Below are positions 10,772 to 20,201 of a DNA stretch of 64,000 nucleotides, piece after piece; the stretch's first letter is position 1; each line of letters opens with the position of its first letter. Under the pieces are notes generated by a model, which was not told where the DNA came from, ran no database searches, and worked only from the letters and a program-made list of their open reading frames with translations. The position numbers were made by a program, and so were the translations under genes. The stretch is from Dryocosmus kuriphilus (Eukaryota; Arthropoda; Insecta; Hymenoptera; Cynipidae). The stretch spans positions 189,908,001 through 189,972,000 of the forward strand of contig CM076190.1 of the NCBI GenBank assembly GCA_038277395.1. Direction: 5' to 3'.

Positions 10772-10793
10772 AAAAAAAAAAAAAAAAAAAAAA
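10772..10793 (+). repeat. Poly(A) tail of the half-LINE
   Basis: 22 consecutive A residues immediately after a CCTCCTCCCTCC 3' end, followed by one T and then the target duplication at 10795-10806. Confidence 0.9.
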
Positions 10794-10794
10794 T

Positions 10795-11190
10795 TTGATT
10801 GTCATGGATAGTGAATTATCATGTTGACCGAACTCATCTCCATCATCTTCAACCTTTGTTTCTATCTTTTGTTTCTTAACATATGGCTCCAATTCATGTT
10901 TGATCTTCTGAGTGATTTTTTACAAGTTTCTTCAACGGAGAAAATTGTAGTTCAATTTCTTCCTGAATAGATGTATCTTCATCACGCTTCAAATTTTTCT
11001 GCTTTCGATGAATTGCCTCACTCGCGTTGCTACTCCGTTTGTTGCTGTCTTGAATTGTACCTTTGACATTTGGAGAAATCCTCTCTCATAATCATGCACA
11101 TGATCTTTTGCTTTTTATGTCTTTTTGAATTATCGAGTCCTGAATAAACTCTTGAGCAATGTAGACATGTGAAAGTCATTTCGTTACTGC
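10795..11190 (-). pseudogene. Small C2H2/acidic gene, copy 3, 5' part (split)
   Basis: The minus strand reads MTFTCLHCSRVYS, then NSKRHKK, a C2H2-type finger (CX2CX12H, with a C six residues on) that keeps its His, followed by a Glu/Lys-rich part. The gene is cut at 10795 by the half-LINE and continues at 8752. Upstream (higher coordinates) are the GTTGAATCAAC-type repeats and, beyond them, the integrase C-terminus in the same orientation. Confidence 0.55.
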
Positions 11191-11269
11191 CACAGCACGA
11201 ATAACTGTTCGGTCATGAGAGGTGAGTATGTATCCTCCTTCTCCTCCTCCTCCTCCTCGTCCTCCACCA

Positions 11270-11395
11270 TAAGAGTTGATTGAACGTTAATTTATCGTCG
11301 AATCAACTTTGGTTCAACGTTGAACACAGTAGCTATTCAACATTACACAGATTTGATTCAACACTACACAAAAGTTGAATACATATGTGATTTGT
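11270..11395. repeat. GTTGAATCAAC-like palindromic repeats, block 1
   Basis: Several spaced copies of a short dyad (GTTGATTGAAC, GAATCAAC, GTTCAACGTTGAAC, GATTCAAC, GTTGAA). They sit between the integrase C-terminus and the C2H2 small gene. The same arrangement recurs at 11865-12015 and, inverted, at 12390-12515. They could be binding sites for a dimeric regulator or subterminal repeats of a large transposon. Confidence 0.55.
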
Positions 11396-11690
11396 CCATC
11401 AAACTGTTGTCTGAACTATCAAATCGTAAGAACTTTAACAATATTTTGGTTCCACGTTTTTTGATTACCTTCTCCACAAGGTGTAAATCTGAATGCTTAA
11501 CCTTGAGAAGTTTCTGTTCGTAGAATCCGCCAACGGTGGGTTTTTTTTTAAAGTCCTTGAGCTTGTGTGTCACTCGATTCGTGTGGATGACTTGAGTTAC
11601 AGTGAATATCTCTGTTATCAAGTTGGGAGTATATCCTTTCCCAAAGAAATGCTTGTGCTTGCTGACTAAAACTCTGTCACCAATTTTGAA
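11364..11690 (-). pseudogene. Maverick/Polinton-type integrase C-terminus (SH3-like plus chromodomain)
   Basis: In one frame the minus strand reads FKIGDRVLVSKHKHFFGKGY, which resembles the C-terminal beta-barrel of retroviral-like integrases. GGFYEQKLLKVK follows, then a chromodomain-like LVEKVIKKRGTKILLKFLRF and a DSS segment. This combination is characteristic of integrases of Maverick/Polinton elements. A stop just upstream (about 11690) and the absence of the DDE core show it is a fragment. Two further decayed copies of the chromodomain part lie at 12040-12140 (-) and 12230-12390 (+). Confidence 0.6.
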
Positions 11691-11864
11691 CTATATTTTC
11701 TTCCTTCTGGATATATTACACAGTTTTTTAAACATTACAAGAATTCCTCTTCATCATCAGCAGTAACATATCTATTAAAAAATTCAAATGACAATCATTT
11801 TTGAGTATGTCTGCCTCGCGACGCTTGAGCGGAGCAAATTTATATCCTCCTCCTGATACTCCTC

Positions 11865-12015
11865 CTCCTTAAGATTTGATTTAACGTTGATTCAACGTTC
11901 ACTCAACGTTGAATCAGTATCGGTGCAACGTCGCAGATAGTTGATTCGACATTATGTAGAGTTCATTCACATTCAAAAGAGTTGACTCAACATTGCACAA
12001 AAGTTGATTACATAT
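11865..12015. repeat. GTTGAATCAAC-like palindromic repeats, block 2
   Basis: AACGTTGATTCAACGTT, CAACGTTGAATCA, GTTGATTC, GTTGACTCAAC and AAAAGTTGATTACATATGTG follow one another. The block is a direct repeat of block 1, including the flanking 'acatatgtgatttt' and chromodomain remnant. Confidence 0.6.
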
Positions 12016-12389
12016 GTGATTTTTCTATCTAGCTCTTGTGTGAACTATTAAAGACTAAGAACTATACAAATATTTTGCTATCACGTTTCTTAATTACTTT
12101 CTCTACAACGTATACATCTGAATCCCTAACTTTCAGAAGTTCGCACGAGCGGAACAAGAATGTTCTTACATGTTCCGAGCATGAGGCAAGCAGACAAATA
12201 AGCTAATGTACTTGGTTGCCGCATGCTCGGAACATGTGAGCATTTTTTTGGTCCGTTCGTGCGAACTTTGCAAAGTTAAACATTTAGACGTACACCCTTT
12301 GGAAAAGGTAACAAGAAACATGGTAATAAAATATCGTATTGTTCTTAGGCTTTGATAGTTCACACAACAGCTGGATAGACAAATCACGT

Positions 12390-12515
12390 ATGTAATCAAC
12401 TTTTGTGTAAAGTTGAATCAACTTTTTGGAATGTTGAGTCGACTCTGTTTAACGTTGAACCAATGTTGAATCAACGCTGACTTAACGTTTAATCAACGTA
12501 GAATCAACTCTTAAG
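12390..12515. repeat. GTTGAATCAAC-like palindromic repeats, block 3 (inverted)
   Basis: GTAATCAACTTTTGTG, AGTTGAATCAAC, GTTGAGTCGAC, AACGTTGAACC, GTTGAATCAACG and AATCAACTC lie upstream of the TATA-like box of the plus-strand small gene. Block 3 is the reverse complement of block 2. Confidence 0.6.
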
Positions 12516-12532
12516 GAGGAGTAGGAGTGGAA

Positions 12533-12543
12533 GGATATAAATT
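12533..12543 (+). promoter_or_regulatory. TATA-like box of the C2H2 small gene
   Basis: GGATATAAATT lies about 45 nt upstream of the first ATG of the small gene, directly after the palindromic repeats. The mirrored copy has the matching AATTTATATCC at 11829-11839. Confidence 0.45.
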
Positions 12544-12567
12544 CAGCTGTCATGGCTAAACAGTCGT

Positions 12568-13130
12568 TTGCGCTGTGGCAGTAACAAAATGACATTCACG
12601 TGTCTAAATTGCTCAAGAGCTTATTCAAGATTTGATAATTTAAACAGAAATAAGAAAGAATCTTGCAAAGCAAATGATCACGTGTATTATGATGAGGATA
12701 CAGCTATTCAGGAAGAAATCAAATTACAATCTTCTTCATTGAAGAAACTTGTGAAAAATTACGCAGAAGATTAAACATGAATTTGAACCATACATGAAGA
12801 AATGAATAATAGAATCAGAAGATGAAGATGGAGGAGATAAGTTTGGTCAAAATGACGATTCACTATCCATAACAATCAATAATGATGCTGATGATGATGG
12901 TGATAATAATGAAGATGGGGATGAGGACGATAATAATAAAGATGATGGAAGACGATAGTGAAAGTGACTTTCCCTTTGAACATTAAATGAAAGCAAAATT
13001 TTCAGATTACCGTGAAGGTCCGAACTTAGTAGATCAATTGTGCTTTCTTTTATGATCACAGTAAGATGGAAAAGGAAATAAATTACTTGAATAATTTCAA
13101 TTATTTATGAACTAAGGGGGGCTGGCATTA
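12568..13130 (+). pseudogene. Small C2H2/acidic gene, copy 4 (undisrupted site)
   Basis: The N-terminus (open 12568-12774) has MTFTCLNCSRAYSRF followed by LNRNKKESC. The first zinc-ligand His is replaced by Asn compared with copy 3. It then stops. Further along are a GAT-rich acidic tract (12880-12960), a DYREGPNLVDQL segment near 13000-13045 and a decayed C-terminus to about 13130. It lacks the half-LINE that splits copy 3: the CATAACAATCAA at 12868-12879 is the uninterrupted target. The function is unknown. Association with Maverick-like DNA is inferred from the adjacent integrase relic. Confidence 0.55.
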
Positions 13131-13374
13131 TTGAATAATAATATTTCCATTTATTGATATTAAGCTTTAGAGACCGCTTACTCAATCCTTTCAACAGTTG
13201 AATCAACATTTGAAATACTGTATTGACAATTTTCTGTGGTTATAATTAAAGAATAACTTATAAAATGGAATAAATACCTTACTAACAGTAAACAACATGT
13301 TTTAGCTTTCGTTCAATATTATATTTAGTTCTTTACATTTATTGTATTCAATAAATTAAGTAAATTTAATTTTC

Positions 13375-13560
13375 AAAATGTATTTGTATTTCTTCACTCT
13401 TCTCACCGGAATTAGTTTTAGTTTTAAACGTAGAAGAGGCGCATCACATCCTTTAAAGCTTCTAACGTGTGTTTATAGGGGTTTAATAATTGAACTTAAC
13501 AGTTTTCAATAAATACTTGTTTCAACTACATAATGATTCTCCCCGCCGTTCTACTAAAGT
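13375..13560 (-). pseudogene. Convergent ORF relic, copy 4
   Basis: Reverse complement of the 8110-8280 segment, including 'cttcactcttctcaccggaattag' and 'gcatcacatcctttaaagcttc'. Stops interrupt it. It lies tail to tail with copy 4 of the small gene, as in the other units. Confidence 0.4.
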
Positions 13561-13779
13561 TCCACCTAGTCATCCTCCTACATTTCTTCCCCTTCTTCTT
13601 CACATTTTAATATTTATCTGAGGTTCATTCTAGTGTTAATATAATTAAAAAATTTCTCATACTTATGTGAAAGAAATCAACCATTTTGTATAAGTAGGAC
13701 ATAAAATAATAATACAAAACTATTTAGAAGTCAAGGTTCACATCTAATAAAAAGTACAAAGAAACGTGGTTTTAGATAC

Positions 13780-13865
13780 AATCACAAGAAAAGCAGCGTA
13801 TCCAGTGGTGTATCACTCTATTCGCTATTAATCTGGTTTCAATACCATTGATACTTTTCTAAACA
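13780..13865 (+). pseudogene. EKQR segment relic
   Basis: Reads QSQEKQRIQWCITLFAINL, matching the second half of the 7777-8031 frame and of 25360-25445. It ends at a frame break near 13865. Beyond it the similarity to the array ends, at a TA microsatellite (13966-13985). Confidence 0.4.
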
Positions 13866-13965
13866 TTTTATTATTGCAAAGTTTCAGGTAAGTGAATAGG
13901 ATTTTTTCGCACATTGCTTTGGTTTGTTAAGATTATTTCTACGTTTCTTACAGTCGATTGTATCA

Positions 13966-13985
13966 TATATATATATATATATATA
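13966..13985. repeat. (TA)n microsatellite
   Basis: About ten TA units. The neighbouring 13990-14350 contains short open frames without recognisable content. I see no gene there. Confidence 0.8.
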
Positions 13986-14359
13986 TTGGTTTGTCCAACC
14001 TTGTCATTCCCACTATGTACGATACACATTACCAGACCCAGTGTATATCGGTCGCTTTTATGTTTCGCCGACTTTATCAGACCCATTATATGAAACTTCC
14101 TTGCCAGGCATTTTTGTATATAATTTATACATTCATCTGATGCTACCAAGCCCGCGACGTTGCCAAACTTCAAACCAATTTCTTTTCCAATTGTATTTGC
14201 AATGATTTGCCAGGAGCTTGCTAGTCTGATAGGAAATATTTAATTTACTGTATCATACAGTAAATACTAATTGTGAAATAAAACGTTTCTTTACGTATTT
14301 TGAATTCAAGAAAACCTGCAGATTTCTATTAAAATTTTTTATATCAGGAATAATTTATA

Positions 14360-15026
14360 CAGTAAAACTTTCATAATTCAAAGTGGCAAAGGGCGTGGAA
14401 TAAATTCAAATTATCGAATAATGTAGTCTTCAGGCGAGATCATAATAAATCAAAACATAATTAAAAAATAAACAACAATAATAAATTACTAATAATAATA
14501 AATTAGCAATAAAAATAGTGTAAATAAATAATAATAAATTATATTATCTCCAAGTAATGAAAAAGGTACGTAGAATATAGGCACGTAAATGTAAAAAAAA
14601 TTCACACCATTGTTCAGCCTTACTTTTATCCGACATATCTAAGGCGGTATAGAGTTTTCAGTTCATTGACTTTTTTGGCCCTTAAAATATTTTTTTTAAA
14701 TTTATTTGCTTGTTTACAGAATAATCAGACATTCTCTTGATCTGCTCATTGTTAACAGGATTAGGTTTAAGGTGGCCAATATTTTTAGGCAGCTGATTGA
14801 TATACCTATATATATATTTTTTTTTGAATTTCTAATGAAAATTGTTGTTCTTCGAATTATGGAAACTATAAACTTCCGTCGAACGTCGAATTTTATTCGA
14901 AATAACGAGAATTATCAAATATTTTTAACATTGAAAGAGTAAGAATTTAGGCAGGGAGCAAAAAAAAAAAGTTTCAATTATCAAAAACTCGAATTATCAG
15001 CGACTCGAATTATGAAAGTTTCACTG
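14360..15026. mobile_element. pogo/Tc1-mariner-like MITE
   Basis: 667 bp bounded by TA dinucleotides. The left end CAGTAAAACTTTCATAATTC and the right end, read inverted, CAGTGAAACTTTCATAATTC differ at one base, and the ends stay similar for about 25 bp. Copies of 'tcgaattat' recur inside. TA target duplication with CAGT termini fits the pogo/Tigger side of IS630-Tc1-mariner. No transposase is recognisable. Confidence 0.7.
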
Positions 15027-15029
15027 TAA

Positions 15030-18000
15030 TAATTTTTATTAAGTAATAATATACTCAGATTATTCTTGAAAAAAATCAAGATGATAATGAAATTATTACA
15101 TAAAATTAATTCCAACGGTTAAATTTGGTATCTCTAATGACATTGTTCGTGAAGTGACGAGAATATTAAAACTAAAAACAAATTATTTTTTGCGTAATTT
15201 TGAATAACAATCAAGAACTTCTTTTAAAATCACATTCTGAAAAAAGCAATCCTATGTAAAAATTACTTAAAAATGCAATATTTTATTAAAATTATGTTTT
15301 CAAAAAAAGTTAATCTAAGATGTCATCCATACATTATATAAGACTTTTAGAGGAGAGGGAGAAGGGATCAGTTATTAGATGACCCCTGAAACGTAAACTT
15401 CAAAACGTCATTTTATATATCGAAATATCAAAAGAAAAATCAGAATGAGAAAAATATGCTTTCAACAATCCAATTGTGAGGCTTATTTGAGAGCTTTTTT
15501 TCTGGTTTTGAGTCTTTTATGGGTGATTTGTCACATAAAATGATATTTCAGAGTTTGTGTATTCAAATAATTTTTTTGAAAAGAAAATTTTACTGAATCG
15601 AAAATTTTGGTTTATATATTTTTATATAATTTTTACCTGAAATCATTACGAAATCTTTTTAAAAAATTTTTGAGTATGTAGAAACCTTTTGAAATTGTTT
15701 GAAATCTTTAAAATCTGATTTAATTCCTTTGTAAAGTGTTTTGAATTGAAACCTTGCGAAGTCTTTGAAATATAAAAAAATCTGTGAATTTAGTTAAATC
15801 TGTTGATATCTTTGAATTACTTTGATATCTTGAAATCTGGTATACACTCAAAAGTGGAGTGAACAATTACTCAAAAATGATAGTTTTGAAACTGAGGTAA
15901 CATCGACATTTTCAACTAATAATTTTCATAATTTGCAAGTTGAGTACTACAATAAATATACCTATACTTTATTATTCTTCGTCACATTTCGAGTATGAAT
16001 ATAGTAAAAGATTATAAGAAATTTTAAAAGATTTAAATTACTCTTCGCATTTCAAGAAAATAAATGTTAAACGAGCAAAGAATAAAAATTCAAGGTTCTC
16101 ATAAAAAATTCACGGTGTCTTCCAGGTTTTCAAGGTTAAACAAATTCAAGAAGAATTCCAAGTTTTCGAGGTTTTCAAGGTCGCTGGACACCCTGATTAA
16201 TATCATTATATTATCATAAAAAACACTTTTCAATAATTTACTTTAGCCGTAATGCACAAATTGTGAAAATATAATATTTTAAGCATAATCATAAAAATTT
16301 GAGGCGTAAATCCATACAGAATTGAAAAGAACTTTATATTAAAATATGGTATGTTTTTAAGCAATTTGATATCAGTAAGGGACAGTCAGATTTCATCTGG
16401 CTAGTTTTTTTTTTCTACCCGGAATATGACTAATTTGAAAAAATTCTGTTCTCAAAAACTATTTTAAACAAACAAGAAGGTTTTGGATATTTAAACTTTT
16501 TAATTATTCAACAGAATTACCATACTCGTCTGAATAATGTACCTATAATTGAAGGATTTTACAGCATATCCATATGTAAGTATAAAGAAAAATTTGTTTC
16601 AGGAGAGCAAAGAAACGTTCTCAAAATTCTAATTATTTCTTTTTAAATGAGAACGTTCGTTCAATAGTACATATAGCTCTTTGAATCTACACAGAAAAAA
16701 TCATGGTAAAGTTAATACTTTTCAAAAAAATGGAGCCAAAAGACGTTCTCTATCATAACTATCTACATGTGATGAAAATTTTTTTTCAATTTGCAGTTTC
16801 CTCCGATTTTTGTCATTCAGAAATCAATTTTCTCCGTTATTTTTGCAATCAAATGCCACACACATACCCGGCATTTCGAAAATAATAATTATTAAGGCAA
16901 TTAGCCAAATAACACATATTGCCGTCACGCGTCGTCTGGTGTCTCTTGGCACACTGGCGACTCTATAGCGGTCAAAAGTGTTAGTCGCCTTCCCCATAGT
17001 TTTAACTGTTTCGGTGATACCAAGTCTAAAATATTAAAATCTTTTAGGGCCATATGAGCGTAACCTGAAAATTTTCTTTCATATTTTTTTTGAAACCATC
17101 TTACGTTCACACGAAACGCGATATCGAGTTGATTTATGAAGCCTTAAGGCAGTATTTAGGGAAAATTGACAAATTTCATAGGAAATGTTTCTTTCATAAT
17201 TTAAATGCCACTGCCCATTTCTCTCACTAGTGATGGAAGTACTCACTTCGATTACTCTGACGTCTTCAGTTGAAAAATCGACAACTTCGTCGTCTCGAGA
17301 CGAGCCTCCGAAGTTGGATTTCCATCGTGGGTGTTGGACAAAGTATATTTCATAAGTTAAATAGAAAAAATGCCAAAAAAAGGTTTAAATTTTCATTCTT
17401 CGGGAATAATTTCCAAAATTGTACAGGCAAAATTGAACAAGAAATGGAAAAATTGCCAATTTTGAAGGAATCGTATTTTTCTTAATTTAAATGAAAAAAA
17501 TACTGAACAAAAGAATAAATTTCCATTTTTACAGAATAATTTCCAAAATTTTATAGAAAAAATTAGATAAGTATCAGGAAAAATTTCGACAATTTGTCGA
17601 AAATTTACGAAATATTTCCATTTTTTATAGGATATCGCATGTTTCCTAAGGGTTCTGAAAAAATTTCCTACTACCTAGTAGGCAAAATTAACGAAACTTT
17701 TTACATTGCTTCAAACTTCGGACAGTTTGTAATAGTTGAATTTGTTGTTTTTTTATGATTACCTCGAGCAGAAAAATTGTATTACTAATTAATAATACGC
17801 ATACATGATACCAAATTACTATGATTACAATTTTTCATTGTAGATGTAGTTTAAAAACTTCATAAGAGATAATACTTTAAAAGGCCTTTTTTTATTTTTC
17901 ATTCAAAATTTTTTCATTTTTTCACAGACTAATGTGAGAGCTACCTTAAAAATATTAAGTTCTCAATGTATTTTCGGTATTTTTCAATTTTTGAGAATTA

Positions 18001-18980
18001 AAGTTTAAAGAAATTATACAATAAACCAGTTTAATTCAAAATATGTATGTATCAGCATTAAATTAGTTTTTTTAAATGTTAAATTCTTAAAACTATATGT
18101 GTTCTCCGAATACTCAGATATATATATGAATAATTTATCCTTGATTTCATTCTACACTTACGTGATTCTAAACTTTAATAAAGAAAACGAATTAACTTGA
18201 AAAACAGGAATAAAGAGAAAAAGTATCTCTGAGAAATACTTTTCGTATAAAAGTGACTAACAAAGATTATTTTTTTGAAAATAAATAATTTAAAAAATTC
18301 TCGATATCCACCCAATTAATTTTTTTTTAAGAAGACTATTTAGCAAAAAAATTACATCTATATACAAATTCAAATGAGGCGATGTTGAGAAATTGAGTTT
18401 TCAGAATATTGTGAAAAAAACAAGCATCAAAGCGTTATTAAGTTTGATCGGGACATAAAACAATTATATGAGCCAGCAAATTTTATATAAACCTGTATAA
18501 TTTCAATTGATTTGATGAATTTTTAGCCAAATGGCGTGCCAATTTTTCTCCTTTTTGGGTGCGTTACAATTTGTGGCAGCTTACAACAAATCGACGTGAT
18601 AAATGTTTTACTTCTGTGAATCTAGCGTGGAATTCCCTATTAAGATTTATAGAGTTTATAGCGTTTTTAAAATTTATACACAATAAAATTATGTCCAGAA
18701 ACATACTGAAAGAATACGTTATAGTATATAATATTTCCCCTAAAAAGGTTTAAAAGACGAGAAAAATATGTTTCTAAATACTAAATTGTGATGCTCTTTA
18801 GAGACAGGTATGAACAAGTGGCCCTCTTTTGTAATTGTGAATAAAAGTTGAGGTGCTTAGACCTTTACATTGTTGCCAGATACCGGGTCTGGTAACGTCG
18901 GAGCTACATGCACAAATTCTTCCTTGCTTTATACAAACTCCGTATATCGATAGTTGCGTCGCCTGGACGCATTAGCTTGA
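15030..18980. other. AT-rich DNA without recognisable genes
   Basis: Nearly 4 kb of AT-rich sequence. Short open frames (16703-16885, 17270-17485, 18559-18753) show no motif. A stretch with repeats of 'gaaatctttgaaat' lies near 15690-15840. Near 16110-16195 a run of 'tcaaggttttcaaggt' ends in GGACACCCTG, which resembles the end of a hAT-like MITE, but the opposite end was not found. Confidence 0.5.
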
Positions 18981-18987
18981 ACTAAAA

Positions 18988-19001
18988 GCGTATATAAATT
19001 G
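18988..19001 (+). promoter_or_regulatory. TATA-like sequence
   Basis: GCGTATATAAATTG is preceded by a short GC-richer stretch and followed by an open frame from 18999 that shows no recognisable domain and runs into a microsatellite. It may be the promoter remnant of a retroelement. The evidence is weak. Confidence 0.2.
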
Positions 19002-19178
19002 ACGTTTGACGAACAAAACCAAGCCCAGCTGAAATTTGGTCAGTATGTAGAAGGAGGCATTATATCCCAGAATACACAGAAAAACGTTGTCAGACCCGAG
19101 GCCGGGTCTGACAACGTGAATTCGGGCTCGGTAAGGTTGCGCCAACGTAGTTTTCGGGCTCGTATAAGAAGTTTAACG

Positions 19179-19179
<1 letters not shown>

Positions 19180-19227
<48 letters not shown>
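19180..19227. repeat. (TA)n(TG)n microsatellite
   Basis: About nine TA units followed by about 14 TG units. Confidence 0.9.
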
Positions 19228-19228
<1 letters not shown>

Positions 19229-19234
19229 GCTGAT

Positions 19235-19345
19235 TTATTTGATAGATCGGTTGTGGTTACTTTTACAATCTCAAGCAGCTGGAAAGAGAAAAAAAAAATA
19301 TTTAATAATATTTTAGTAGCTGACTTTATGTACTTTAAATGCCAG
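19235..19345 (+). pseudogene. Small C2H2/acidic gene, C-terminal fragment, copy 5
   Basis: Reads ADLFDRLWLLLQSQAAGK, the conserved C-terminal block, then decays. It begins the second, plus-strand copy of the array that runs to about 25445 with four later insertions. Confidence 0.45.
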
Positions 19346-19376
19346 TTTATTATTTCCAATAGTAGAATTAACACTC

Positions 19377-19909
19377 CCCAAGACAGCACAAGAAATTCCG
19401 TGAAGCTTTCCCGAAACTTCCAATGCGAGGTTCGGAATATTGCATTGAGAGGTTAGGGCAAGATTCGCGCAACGAAGACAATGTCCGCTTGTCTGGGAAT
19501 ATTGCCGATGAATGTTGAGGGAAGATTGGCTTTGCTATATTCGAGCAATATTCAGGAAACATTACAGAAAGGTACTTGGGAAATGTTATTATTTTTAATT
19601 TTTTAAACAATTTTGAAAAACTACCAGTTTTCGATACATATGTTGTTCGAAGGCATTATGGGACTGTACGGGAGATCGAAAAACCTACTGTGCAGCCGTA
19701 TGTGACATAGAATACTACTGCGCATCGAATTAAATGGAATTAAGTTACAGACTAATTCCAAACTTGCCTGAGCCTCGCAGTGTAACATTCCCAGGCAAGC
19801 GGACATTATTTTCGTTGCATGAATCTTGCCCTAACCTCTCAATGCAATATTCCGAACCTCGCGTTGGAAGTTTCGGGAAAGCTTCACAGAACTTCTTGCG
19901 CTGTCTGGG
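19377..19909. mobile_element. MITE with 120-bp inverted arms, TC duplication
   Basis: 533 bp. The left arm (19377-19500) and right arm (19787-19909) are inverted copies: CCCAAGACAGC...GTCTGGGAAT against ATTCCCAGGC...GCTGTCTGGG. The dinucleotide TC flanks both ends. The paralogous array segment at about 7385-7440 (minus) reads straight through (AACACTCGTAATAT), giving the empty site. The superfamily is unclear. Confidence 0.75.
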
Positions 19910-20201
19910 TCGTAATATGTGTAACAGAAAATTTTGTCTCATTGAGTTGTAAAAACTAGTAACGTACATCCTGCATGGTACTAAGTATGAAATTAGCTTT
20001 TCAATTACCCTATACAATATTATTCTTTTACTACGTTAAATTCAAAGCGATTTCTTCAACATTATAAGTACATATTTATGAAATATAATTTTAAAACTGT
20101 ATATCTACATCTTCACTTCATTTACCCGAACTCAATCTGGTTATTATAAAATGTAAGGGATGTAAGGCTTGTAATAATCATTGAATCCAACATTTTGAGT
20201 A

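Larger units (their letters stand above)
8753..10793 (+). mobile_element. ORF1-only non-LTR element (half-LINE, HAL-like)
   Basis: A complete insertion of about 2.04 kb: GC-rich 5'UTR (8753-9234), a gag-like ORF1, a short 3' region and a 22-nt poly(A) (10772-10793), flanked by an exact 12-bp duplication. No reverse transcriptase or endonuclease is present. Poly(A) plus a variable-length target duplication is the signature of LINE-machinery retrotransposition, so it was presumably mobilised in trans by an R1/TRAS/SART-like LINE. The 5' end and GC content contrast sharply with the AT-rich surroundings. Confidence 0.85.
11850..12530. repeat. Imperfect palindrome, centre near 12200
   Basis: The left arm (CTCCTCCTTAAGATTTGATT onward) is repeated as reverse complement in the right arm (AATCAACTCTTAAGGAGGAG). 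The innermost stem is ACATGTTCCGAGCATG (about 12158-12173) against CATGCTCGGAACATGT (about 12222-12237). Each arm carries a chromodomain relic and a block of GTTGAATCAAC-like repeats. Small-gene copies extend outwards in both directions, so the whole 6.2-13.9 kb array is mirrored here. Confidence 0.7.

Noticed and set aside
11270..12515. CRISPR-like array (short repeated dyads)
   Set aside because: Repeats are degenerate, variably spaced and in a eukaryotic context, with no constant spacer length.
13871..14173. 100-residue minus-strand frame with IYIYIY
   Set aside because: Spans a TA microsatellite. No domain and no conservation with the array copies beyond 13866.
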